In this document: positions 27,862 through 37,978 of the stretch, in pieces
How positions within the stretch are numbered: the stretch's first letter is position 1
Layout: the number at the start of each line of letters is the position of its first letter
NCBI RefSeq assembly: GCF_934746965.1
Contig: NZ_CAKVFS010000009.1
Location: forward strand, 16,835 to 80,834
DNA length: 64,000 nt
Source: an uncultured Methanobrevibacter sp.
Lineage (GTDB): Archaea > Methanobacteriota > Methanobacteria > Methanobacteriales > Methanobacteriaceae
Direction: 5' to 3'
Translations under genes and position numbers: made by a program
Notes under the pieces: generated by a model
What the model saw: only the letters and a program-made list of their open reading frames with translations
What the model was told of the DNA's origin: nothing
The model's database searches: none

Positions 27862-30800
27862 GTTAAAAATAAGACTATAATAGGATTGAAATTCAGTAGT
27901 TGATGAAACAAGACTATGTGAGTGGTTAGTTAAAAATAAGACTATAATAGGATTGAAATTAACATAAATCTATAAATAGCTGAATCATTAATGTTAAAAA
28001 TAAGACTATAATAGGATTGAAATAGTTCAAAAATAAAATTAGATAAATTTAAAGAAAGGGTTAAAAATAAGACTATAATAGGATTGAAATTTTTAACTGA
28101 TGAAATAAACAAAACTCAGGAGGTTAAAAATAAGACTATAATAGGATTGAAATGGTTAAAAACAAAAATAAGAGAAAATGAGGAAATGTTAAAAATAAGA
28201 CTATAATAGGATTGAAATTTAGGGGTAATACATACACTAATTAAATGAAAAATCGTTAAAAATAAGACTATAATAGGATTGAAATATACATAAAACAGTT
28301 AAGGCCCCTAATCTTGTTATTGTTAAAAATAAGACTATAATAGGATTGAAATCATTATGTTATTGATAAGAATGGTAAAAAGTACAGTTAAAAATAAGAC
28401 TATAATAGGATTGAAATGATATTTTCTAATCTTGTTATTATCATAGGTTTTTGTTAAAAATAAGACTATAATAGGATTGAAATTAAAGCTGATGAAATAG
28501 CTAATTATTTCTCAAAAAAGTTAAAAATAAGACTATAATAGGATTGAAATTTTGTCATCTAAGAGTTCTGATTTCTTTTCATCATGTTAAAAATAAGACT
28601 ATAATAGGATTGAAATGCCTCATGACAGTTAGGTTTTTATCTAATTTCATGGTTAAAAATAAGACTATAATAGGATTGAAATCCATTATAGCCTCCATGT
28701 GCATATACTGAAGTTAATGTTAAAAATAAGACTATAATAGGATTGAAATTATATTATAATAAGCTACAGATTTCATTACATCCTCGTTAAAAATAAGACT
28801 ATAATAGGATTGAAATTTAGTTAATGCTAATGAATTATTAAAATATGTTAAGTTAAAAATAAGACTATAATAGGATTGAAATGTGTCTGTTCTAGTAGTC
28901 TAGATATGACTTCATGTTAAAAATAAGACTATAATAGGATTGAAATTAAAATAACTGCTATGTGTTGCGTCTTTGCCTCTAGTTAAAAATAAGACTATAA
29001 TAGGATTGAAATTTAAAAGAGGCAATAAAAAAATAGGGGAGGACACAGTTAAAAATAAGACTATAATAGGATTGAAATTTTAATCCTGCCTTTTTGTTGT
29101 TTTTTAGTCAAGTTAAAAATAAGACTATAATAGGATTGAAATGAATCCACATCAGAAATAGTTAATTACTTAATTTCAGTTAAAAATAAGACTATAATAG
29201 GATTGAAATGTATATAATATAACTTATTTCAATAGGACATTTAAGTTAAAAATAAGACTATAATAGGATTGAAATAGTTAACAAATCCAAAAACATAATA
29301 CAAGCATGGTTAAAAATAAGACTATAATAGGATTGAAATATATAAAAAACACAAGCAGTAATGCTCGTGCATCGTTAAAAATAAGACTATAATAGGATTG
29401 AAATGTCCCTCCCTGCTTCAACTAGGTGAAGCTTTTCAAGGTTAAAAATAAGACTATAATAGGATTGAAATTTTGTGAGCTCAAAACCACACTCAGAACT
29501 CACATGTTAAAAATAAGACTATAATAGGATTGAAATAAAAGCTGATGAAATAGCTAATTATTTCTCAAAAAAAGTTAAAAATAAGACTATAATAGGATTG
29601 AAATTAAATAATCATAGTTATTTTACCTTCAGAATCATTGTTAAAAATAAGACTATAATAGGATTGAAATAACTTATCATAATGAGTAATGTAAAACAGA
29701 TCGTGTTAAAAATAAGACTATAATAGGATTGAAATGGACCTTGAGCAGTATGGAAGGGGCTACTGGAATAGTTAAAAATAAGACTATAATAGGATTGAAA
29801 TTATATTAAGTTTAATATAGCCATTATCATCATTGTTAAAAATAAGACTATAATAGGATTGAAATGAGCTTTTAAAACTTATTAATGTATCGTGTCCAGG
29901 TTAAAAATAAGACTATAATAGGATTGAAATTTTTTAGGTCTCCTTCTTGTTATGTTATATTATAATGTTAAAAATAAGACTATAATAGGATTGAAATTTG
30001 CTTAATATGAATCCTGCATTATTCTCTTCCTGGTTAAAAATAAGACTATAATAGGATTGAAATTAACCTGTTCCAGATTTACCTCCAAGATAAGGCCTGT
30101 TAAAAATAAGACTATAATAGGATTGAAATTAATTCCTCACCTATTTTGTTAGTACACATATACTGTTAAAAATAAGACTATAATAGGATTGAAATTGGTG
30201 GGGTAGGTGATGCAAAAGAGATGAGATGGTTAAAAATAAGACTATAATAGGATTGAAATTTGTGTATTTGTCTTATTGAAAGTAATCCATTTTCAAGTTA
30301 AAAATAAGACTATAATAGGATTGAAATGGCAAATAACGTGATCAGGGCGGGCTATAAATAACGTTAAAAATAAGACTATAATAGGATTGAAATCAAAGCT
30401 GATGAAATAGCTAATTATTTCTCAAAAAAGTTAAAAATAAGACTATAATAGGATTGAAATAGATATTTAGAGGTTATATTATATGTTCCAGGATTGTTAA
30501 AAATAAGACTATAATAGGATTGAAATATTTGAAGCTGATTCTTTATACAAGTATAATTGTTGTTAAAAATAAGACTATAATAGGATTGAAATATAAGTTA
30601 ATTCCTTGTTGGTTTGCTCTTATTCCTTGTTAAAAATAAGACTATAATAGGATTGAAATTTGAAAATCCTAAAGCTAAAATATGTGGGCTTGTTAAAAAT
30701 AAGACTATAATAGGATTGAAATATCCGTAGAATTATGGCTGATGCAGGCTGTAAAAGGTTAAAAATAAGACTATAATAGGATTGAAATTAATGTATCCTA

Positions 30801-33760
30801 GTCATTGTGAAGCCATCAAAACCTGTTAAAAATAAGACTATAATAGGATTGAAATCCAAAATAACTTCCTTTATACTTGCTTCTTGCAGTTAAAAATAAG
30901 ACTATAATAGGATTGAAATGATAGAGAAATATTAAAATTAGGAGAAGAAATAGGTTAAAAATAAGACTATAATAGGATTGAAATTGTTATTATTTGACAC
31001 ATCACTTGTAATATGTCCATGGTTAAAAATAAGACTATAATAGGATTGAAATTAAAAACCCCTCATTTTGTTAATACACATATACTTTTTGTTAAAAATA
31101 AGACTATAATAGGATTGAAATAAATTATTGCACATAGTCTTCATATATGCATTCTGGTTAAAAATAAGACTATAATAGGATTGAAATACATATTTAGTCA
31201 ATGTCTAATCCTCCCCTATTGTGTTAAAAATAAGACTATAATAGGATTGAAATTGAATAATAAGAGGAGTAAGATGAGGATTAGGAGTGTTAAAAATAAG
31301 ACTATAATAGGATTGAAATAGGTTATGATAATGTCTTCTTCATGCTTTTCCCTGTTAAAAATAAGACTATAATAGGATTGAAATTATAAAGGTTTTTGTA
31401 TATCTTTTAACTAATACAGTTAAAAATAAGACTATAATAGGATTGAAATATCCCTGCCAATTTATTTAATATTGTGCTTGGAGGTTAAAAATAAGACTAT
31501 AATAGGATTGAAATGTTGAAAAAGATTTAAAAATTATTAAGATGGATCTGTTAAAAATAAGACTATAATAGGATTGAAATAATTACAAAACATGGAAAAA
31601 CCTACTAAAGAAGAGTTAAAAATAAGACTATAATAGGATTGAAATCAACTATATATTATGCCCAGTTTGTGGACTTGTAAGTTAAAAATAAGACTATAAT
31701 AGGATTGAAATAGTTTTAAAATTAAATGATGAAATCACCAGGTTAAAGTTAAAAATAAGACTATAATAGGATTGAAATAATAAAAAACGAAATAGGATTA
31801 ATACCAAGTTCAAGTTAAAAATAAGACTATAATAGGATTGAAATGATACTTACAAGTTAGTGAACAGAATAAGTAGTGTTAAAAATAAGACTATAATAGG
31901 ATTGAAATACCACTTGACCCTGCAACACTTTGAACAGATGTGTTAAAAATAAGACTATAATAGGATTGAAATCTGTAACTTTGACTAGCTCCAGGTCCGT
32001 ATGCACAGTTAAAAATAAGACTATAATAGGATTGAAATTAAAAACCCCTCATTTTGTTAATACACATATACTTTGTTAAAAATAAGACTATAATAGGATT
32101 GAAATATAGGTTAATATTTTAAAGATAGCGATTATATTGTTAAAAATAAGACTATAATAGGATTGAAATGGACCTTGAGCAGTATGGAATGGGCTACTGG
32201 AATAAGTTAAAAATAAGACTATAATAGGATTGAAATATGTATTCAACTACTTCTGGCATTTTTACAAAGCCGTTAAAAATAAGACTATAATAGGATTGAA
32301 ATAAAACTATAACTGATGTTTATGGAATTGACAAAGGAGTTAAAAATAAGACTATAATAGGATTGAAATTTCTTTCAAGGAATGATTTTTCTACTCCCTC
32401 TTTTCGTTAAAAATAAGACTATAATAGGATTGAAATACTTGCCCATAGCATGATAATCCATGTTATGATTTGACGTTAAAAATAAGACTATAATAGGATT
32501 GAAATCGACACATTTGAATAACAGTTAATTCTTCTGGAGGAGTTAAAAATAAGACTATAATAGGATTGAAATATTAAAATAGGCAATAAAAAAATAGGGG
32601 ATGACACAGTTAAAAATAAGACTATAATAGGATTGAAATATGAATTTGATGTATTTGATAATACAGATAATTCGTTAAAAATAAGACTATAATAGGATTG
32701 AAATCGATCTCACATCTCGTTCTGCATGTGTCCACCTACCCGTTAAAAATAAGACTATAATAGGATTGAAATGCTTTTAAATTGAATTTGGTTCTTATTG
32801 CTGACGGTACGGTTAAAAATAAGACTATAATAGGATTGAAATAAAGAAATAAGAAAACGTTTTGATATTGATAAGTTAAAAATAAGACTATAATAGGATT
32901 GAAATTTGAGCTACATTAGGTAATATTACCTCATCTAAGTTAAAAATAAGACTATAATAGGATTGAAATCGCGGTGGGGCATATGGTGGTCACGTACAGA
33001 GTGCGTTAAAAATAAGACTATAATAGGATTGAAATTATTAAAACAGCTGGGAATTATCCGTGGTTAAAATGTTAAAAATAAGACTATAATAGGATTGAAA
33101 TAAACACATATTACATTTTAGAGTTTTTAGAGTCTTGTTAAAAATAAGACTATAATAGGATTGAAATGCTTCTACTAAACGGCTTATTTTGTTGAAGTCT
33201 TGTTAAAAATAAGACTATAATAGGATTGAAATCTGTATTCAACAGGTGTATTCTGCATGTTGAATTCGTTAAAAATAAGACCATATTGGGATTGAAATTC
33301 AACTATATTATTGTATTCTGTCATAGAATACACGTTAAAAATAAGACCATATTGGGATTGAAATGTTGAAAAAGATTTAAAAATTATTAAGAGGGATCTT
33401 CTAGTTAAAAATAAGACCATATTGGGATTGAAATCTTTTATCCACTTCAACTGAAGCAGGGTTTAATTTGTTAAAAATAAGACCATATTGGGATTGAAAT
33501 GTACCAATAATATCAGTAATAGCACGATTTTTAGCGTTAAAAATAAGACCATATTGGGATTGAAATATGTTTCCATCGTATGCCCTGTTCTTCCTCTTTT
33601 TCGTTAAAATAATGCCATATTGGGATTGAAATACCTGTAGGTTCACTGTAATCCCATTCAAGCTCTTGAGTTAAAAATAAGGCCATATTGGAATTGAAAT
33701 CTTATTTAGATGAAATAGCTAATAACTTAGAACTCCGTTAAAAACATAAAAGTTAATGAA
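27862..33760 (+). CRISPR. type I-B CRISPR array, about 90 repeats
   Basis: By my count 82 essentially identical 31-bp repeats run from 27862 to 33232, beginning GTTAAAAA and ending ATTGAAAT (the likely 8-nt crRNA handle). After them come five repeats of a variant sequence, two further degenerate repeats (33603-33632, 30 bp; 33670-33700), and a truncated remnant at about 33737. About 89 spacers of mostly 34-39 bp result. Transcription should run rightward from the leader, so the newest spacers are at the left. Reverse-strand frames reading FQSQYGLIFN through the end of the array are translated repeats, not genes. Confidence 0.98.
33268..33700 (+). repeat. trailer-end block of variant CRISPR repeats
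   Basis: Repeats at 33268, 33334, 33404, 33470 and 33536 differ from the main repeat at the same three positions (GACCATATTGGG instead of GACTATAATAGG). The copies at 33603 and 33670 carry extra changes or a lost base on top of the variant. The switch between 33202 and 33268 is abrupt with no intermediates. Confidence 0.95.
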
Positions 33761-33820
33761 TTTTAGATAAATTTTATTTTTATCATTATTTTTTTAAACT
33801 TTAAAAGTCATAGTAATTTT

Positions 33821-35251
33821 ATGTGTTCTATAGTGGGTATTCAAGGTAATTTCAAAGCTGATGATTTAATAGCTATGTTAAAAACCTCTAAAAATCGTGG
33901 AATTGATGCTTCTGGAATAGCTTTAGATAATAAAGTATATAAAAATATAGATTTAAATGATTTTGATGATGATAATTTTTATTCTTTAGGTTTGGGTCAT
34001 AATTTACTTGCTGTTCATAGTTCTAAAGATAGAACATCTCAGGTTCAGCCATTAGCTAAAAATAATTTAGTTTTGGTTTTTAATGGTGAGATTTATAATT
34101 ATTCTTCTTTAAAGAATTTATTGGCTAAATTAACAAAAAATGAGGGTATAACTTCTGATTCTGAGTTGTTGATTAATTTAATTGATTTTTATTATGATGG
34201 TGATTTGCTTCACTCAGTTAAAAAAGTGATTAATCTTTTAGATGGGGATTATGCTTTTGCTGTTAGTGATAATATTAATTTAGCAATAGCTAGAGATCCT
34301 TTGGGTGTTAAACCTTTATTTTATACGGATGATGCTTTTGCTTCTTCAAAACAATGTTTGAAAGGGGAGATTAGGACATTAAAACCAGGACATATTCTCT
34401 ATAATTGGGAAGATGTATATCCTCAAAGGGATATCTTTCAAAAAAGAATTCCTACAGATAATAGAAATCTTGAGAAACTTGTTAAACTTGCTGTTTCTAA
34501 GAGGGTGGAAGATTTAGATGAAGTTGGTGTTATTTTTTCTGGTGGTGTGGATAGTTCTTTGATAGCTTTGTTACTTAGAGAAATTTCTTTAAATAAAAAT
34601 CTAAAAATTACTTTATATGCTGTTGGTGGGAAAAATTCCAAAGATGTTGTAGCGGCTAAGTGTGTTGCTAATTATTTGGGTCTTCCTTTAAAAGTTCATG
34701 ATGTAAATGAAAATATTGTAAAAGATAATTTAAAACCTGTTGTTCGTGCAATTGGTGAAAATAATTTGATGAAGATTGGTGTGGGAATGACTGTTTATTT
34801 AGCTTCTAAAATGGTGGCTGAGGATAATATTAAAGTAGCTATTTCTGGTCAGGGTGCTGATGAGTTATTTGGAGGTTATAATAGATATTTAAAGAGTTAT
34901 AATGAGAATACTTTGGATGATGAATTAAGACATGATTTGGCTAATATGTATCATGTTAATTTGGAACGTGATGATGCTTGTTCTATGGCTAATGGTGTTG
35001 AATTACGTCTTCCATTTTTAGATAAAAAGCTTGTAGAATTTGCATTGAATATTCCAATTAAGTATAAAGTATCTGGTAGTGAAGATAAATTACGTAAAAA
35101 TATTTTGAGGAAGTTAGCTTTTAATTTAGGTTTAAATAAGGATATAGCTTACAGACCTAAAAAAGCAGCTCAATATGGTACAGGTATTGATAAAATTTTA
35201 AGAAAAAAAGTTTTAAAAGATGTTGATATTGAAGATTATTTAAAAAAATAG
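33821..35251 (+). CDS. asnB: asparagine synthase (glutamine-hydrolysing)
   Basis: The 476-residue protein starts MCSIVGIQG, so Cys2 is the glutaminase nucleophile. It has LVFNGEIYNY and ARDPLGVKPLF in the amidotransferase half. The synthetase half has the PP-loop SGGVDSS (about residue 240), SGQGADELFGGYNRY and MANGVELRLPFLD. It makes asparagine from aspartate, ATP and glutamine. It is somewhat shorter than the roughly 500-residue bacterial forms. The stop codon lies inside a terminator hairpin. Confidence 0.93.
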   Translation: MCSIVGIQGNFKADDLIAMLKTSKNRGIDASGIALDNKVYKNIDLNDFDDDNFYSLGLGHNLLAVHSSKDRTSQVQPLAKNNLVLVFNGEIYNYSSLKNLLAKLTKNEGITSDSELLINLIDFYYDGDLLHSVKKVINLLDGDYAFAVSDNINLAIARDPLGVKPLFYTDDAFASSKQCLKGEIRTLKPGHILYNWEDVYPQRDIFQKRIPTDNRNLEKLVKLAVSKRVEDLDEVGVIFSGGVDSSLIALLLREISLNKNLKITLYAVGGKNSKDVVAAKCVANYLGLPLKVHDVNENIVKDNLKPVVRAIGENNLMKIGVGMTVYLASKMVAEDNIKVAISGQGADELFGGYNRYLKSYNENTLDDELRHDLANMYHVNLERDDACSMANGVELRLPFLDKKLVEFALNIPIKYKVSGSEDKLRKNILRKLAFNLGLNKDIAYRPKKAAQYGTGIDKILRKKVLKDVDIEDYLKK

Positions 35252-35276
35252 AGTTTTAGTTATTACTCTATTTTTT
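35243..35276 (+). terminator. strong hairpin terminator at the asnB stop
   Basis: AAAAAATAGAGT (35243-35254) pairs perfectly with ACTCTATTTTTT (35265-35276) around a 10-nt loop. The asnB TAG stop is inside the left arm. Confidence 0.65.
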
Positions 35277-35606
35277 AAGCTACATCACATAAACAAATAT
35301 CTGAGTCTTGTGTTGGTTGTTATTATTTAATTTAGTTTTATATAAATTTTAAGTGACTAATTTGTCCCTTTGAGAAAATTTAACTTTCCTCTTGGTAATC
35401 TAAAACTTTTAAAAGATGTTTTATATATAATTTAATTAAAACTTTTTAGGATATATTAAATATAATTAGTATTATTCTGAAGAATCAAAAGAAAAAAATT
35501 AGGAATCTGTTTAAAGAAAAACTTGATTTAAAATAATAAATTAATTTTTTTTGTAAAAATAAAATTGAATAATTTAATTATTTAATTTTAATTGTAAAAT
35601 GGGTGT
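35277..35606. other. AT-rich intergenic region, no gene recognised
   Basis: About 330 bp between asnB and the end of the next, reverse-strand gene. A short open stretch with many Lys codons lies near 35455-35537 but lacks a start codon and is not called. Otherwise A/T runs only. Confidence 0.5.
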
Positions 35607-35957
35607 TTAATCTATTTTTTCCCATTCATTATTTCCAAGATGTTTCCATTGATGGTCATCGTCTCCAGTTTCTATTTCTCCAGTGTAAATTGTTCTACCT
35701 GCTTGATCACTATAAAATGCTCCAGGATCTTTTGTTTCTTGTGAACTCACATCATTTTCATAATTATTGTTTGTGTTACCTGCACTTACTGTGTTTTCTA
35801 TTGTTGGTGTGTTGGTGGTAGCATTATTTGTTATATTTATTGTTTTGTTTGTTTGATTATATGTGGTTTTATCATTTAAACTGTATATTGCTCCACCTAT
35901 AATTGAACAACCTATAAGTATTGCAATTGTAATTATTATTAAATCTTTAGTTTCCAT
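35607..35957 (-). CDS. membrane-anchored exported protein of unknown function
   Basis: ATG 35957 (METKDLIIITIAILIGCSIIG) is preferred; an ATG 39 bp upstream adds 13 residues of doubtful sequence. The 116-residue product has one N-terminal membrane helix, a Thr/Asn-rich external linker of about 50 residues with several N-glycosylation sequons, and a compact C-terminal segment with GRTIYTGEIETGDDDHQW. I do not recognise the C-terminal segment. Confidence 0.7.
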   Translation of the reverse strand: METKDLIIITIAILIGCSIIGGAIYSLNDKTTYNQTNKTINITNNATTNTPTIENTVSAGNTNNNYENDVSSQETKDPGAFYSDQAGRTIYTGEIETGDDDHQWKHLGNNEWEKID

Positions 35958-36205
35958 GTGTATTATTGGGTAGTATAAAATATTATATTTTTTCATGTTT
36001 CTAGAGAATTTAAGTAATTTTTTTATTCGGGTAATTGAATTTTTGTAGTTGTTTTATTTGTAATTTTAAAATATGATGAAATTAATCAAGTTAAATTATA
36101 TTAAAATGGGTAATTTTAGATTAGTGGAAATTTATAATAAACATTTATTAATATTAAAAAACAAAATTATTTTTATTATTTATATTAATCATAGGAGATT
36201 TATTT

Positions 36206-36421
36206 ATGAAAATTGAAAAAGATGCAGAAAATATTTTAAACAAGTTTTCAGAAACTTTAGCAGATATTCCAGATCTTGAAGAAACTTGGTATATTACTGA
36301 TAATTTAAATCTTACTCGTGAAGATAAATCTCATGAGAAACATCCTGAAAAAATATTAAGGAATGCTCACATTGACAAAGAAGGAAAACTTGTTGTTAAA
36401 AGAGCAGATTGGGTTAATTAG
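36206..36421 (+). CDS. gatC: probable GatC-like subunit of Asp/Glu-tRNA amidotransferase
   Basis: The 71-residue protein has a GatC-like arrangement: an N-terminal helix (ENILNKFSETLADIP), a middle segment (NLTREDKSHEKHPEKILRNA) like the GatC belt, and a C-terminal strand ending KLVVKRADWVN. GatC holds GatA and GatB together in the complex that amidates misacylated tRNA. The assignment rests on pattern and on my recollection that Methanobacteriales place such a gene before an ACT protein and homoserine dehydrogenase. AGGAG precedes the ATG. Confidence 0.6.
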   Translation: MKIEKDAENILNKFSETLADIPDLEETWYITDNLNLTREDKSHEKHPEKILRNAHIDKEGKLVVKRADWVN

Positions 36422-36432
36422 GGGAATTTTTT

Positions 36433-36918
36433 ATGAAAATGGATTTAGTTTTAGAACTTATGGATGTTCCAGGACAGCTTGTCTCTGTTTTGGATCCAAT
36501 TAGTGGTCTTGGTGCAAACCTAGTTACTGTAATCCATAAAAGAGATTCTAAAAACGAAAAAGGAATGATTCCAGTTCAACTTACTTTAGAAGGCGAAATA
36601 GATAGTCTTGATAGGGTAATTGAAAGATTTCAAGAATTAGGAGTTTCCATTATTGCAATGGATGGGGTTGTTAAAAAAGAAGTTGTTAGCACTATTTTAA
36701 TTGGTCATATTGTTGATAATGATATTAGAGACACTATGGATAAGATTAACTCTTTGGATGGAGTTTATGTAGTTGGATTTGACATTAAATTAAATGGTGA
36801 AGACAAATCTTCTGCTTTAATTAATATTGAAACAGATTTTGGCAAAAAACAATTTGTATTTGATAAGATTGGTAAAATAGCCGCAGAAAAAGATTTACTT
36901 ATGATTAATGAAGTTTAG
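36433..36918 (+). CDS. ACT-domain regulatory protein
   Basis: The 161-residue protein has an N-terminal ACT domain ([19 protein letters not shown], with a conserved glycine before the helix) and a second, weaker alpha/beta repeat from about residue 85. ACT domains bind amino acids allosterically. Its place between gatC and homoserine dehydrogenase, 8 bp before the latter, suggests it senses threonine, methionine or homoserine for that enzyme; this is inference. Confidence 0.85.
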   Translation: MKMDLVLELMDVPGQLVSVLDPISGLGANLVTVIHKRDSKNEKGMIPVQLTLEGEIDSLDRVIERFQELGVSIIAMDGVVKKEVVSTILIGHIVDNDIRDTMDKINSLDGVYVVGFDIKLNGEDKSSALINIETDFGKKQFVFDKIGKIAAEKDLLMINEV

Positions 36919-36926
36919 GGATAAAT

Positions 36927-37946
36927 ATGAAAGAATGTAAAGTCATAGTAATGGGATTTGGTGCAGTTGGTCAAGGTGTGGCTAAAGCAATCTCATTAAA
37001 AAAAGATATGATTAAAGAAAAATGTGATGTGGATTTAAAAATAGTGGCTGCTGCAGATTCTTCATCTTCTGCAATTTGTGCTGATGGATTGGATGAGGAA
37101 TTACTTGTAAATACTAAAATAGAATCTGGAAAATTAGCTAATTATCCAGAATATGGTAGTACTATATCTGGATTGGATGTGTTAGATGCTGTAGAGTATG
37201 ATTGTTTAATGGAAGCAACTCCAACTAATATTATTGATGCAGAACCTGCATTATCTTTAACATTAAAAGCATTTAAATCCAAAAAAGATGTTGTAACATC
37301 TAATAAGGGGCATTTAGCTTTAAAATTCAAGGAAGTTGTATCAGAAGCTCAAAAAAATAATGTTGAATTTAAATATGAAGCTAGTGTTGGTGGAGCTATG
37401 CCTATAATTAATTTCACAAAGGAAACATTGTCATCTTGTGGAATTAATTCTATTGTGGGAATATTAAATGGTACTACTAATTATATTTTATCAAGAATGG
37501 CATCAGAAGGATCCTCCTATGATATCACCTTAAAAGAATCTCAAGAGTTAGGAATAGCTGAAACAGATCCAACTCAGGATGTTGAAGGTATTGATGCTGC
37601 TTGTAAAACTGTAATTTTGGCTAATTCACTTTTAGGAATTGATGCTACTTATGATGATGTTGAAGTAGAGGGAATTTCAAATATTACTTCACAAGCTATG
37701 GATTTAGCTAGAAAAGATGGTTATATAATTAAATTAATAGCTGAAGTTTCTAAAGATAAATTACAAGTATCTCCACGTTTAATTAAAAAAGGCAGTGCTT
37801 TTGATTTAAGTGGTACATTAAATATGGCTACTGTTCGTACTGACCTTGCTGGGGATGTTAGTGTCATTGGACTTGGGGCAGGATCTCTTGAAACTGCTTC
37901 TGCGATGTTGACTGATTTAATTAGTATTTTAAAAGTTAAATACTAA
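36927..37946 (+). CDS. hom: homoserine dehydrogenase
   Basis: The 339-residue enzyme has an NAD(P) Rossmann motif ([15 protein letters not shown]), the substrate region [25 protein letters not shown], and [19 protein letters not shown]. It reduces aspartate semialdehyde to homoserine, feeding both threonine and the MetX/MetY methionine route seen at 8.7-11.5 kb. It lacks a C-terminal ACT domain; the separate ACT protein encoded upstream probably takes that role. Confidence 0.95.
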   Translation: MKECKVIVMGFGAVGQGVAKAISLKKDMIKEKCDVDLKIVAAADSSSSAICADGLDEELLVNTKIESGKLANYPEYGSTISGLDVLDAVEYDCLMEATPTNIIDAEPALSLTLKAFKSKKDVVTSNKGHLALKFKEVVSEAQKNNVEFKYEASVGGAMPIINFTKETLSSCGINSIVGILNGTTNYILSRMASEGSSYDITLKESQELGIAETDPTQDVEGIDAACKTVILANSLLGIDATYDDVEVEGISNITSQAMDLARKDGYIIKLIAEVSKDKLQVSPRLIKKGSAFDLSGTLNMATVRTDLAGDVSVIGLGAGSLETASAMLTDLISILKVKY

Positions 37947-37978
37947 ATATTTTTTTTTACTTTTTTTTAGATGATATT

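Noticed and set aside
27702..27911. Reverse-strand open frame in the leader and first repeat
   Set aside because: Composition is that of the A/T-rich leader plus a CRISPR repeat; no start signal and no protein-like pattern.
31189..31288. Possible reverse-complement match between spacers (TCCTCCCCTATT and AATAGGGGAGGA)
   Set aside because: Shared string is short and flanks do not match well; could be chance in G-rich stretches.
33184..33661. Reverse-strand open frames with repeated FQSQYGLIFN text
   Set aside because: They are translations of CRISPR repeats, each unit spaced at repeat-spacer intervals, with no ribosome binding site.
35455..35537. Short lysine-rich open stretch downstream of asnB
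   Set aside because: No start codon is available and the length is small; may be chance in A-rich DNA.
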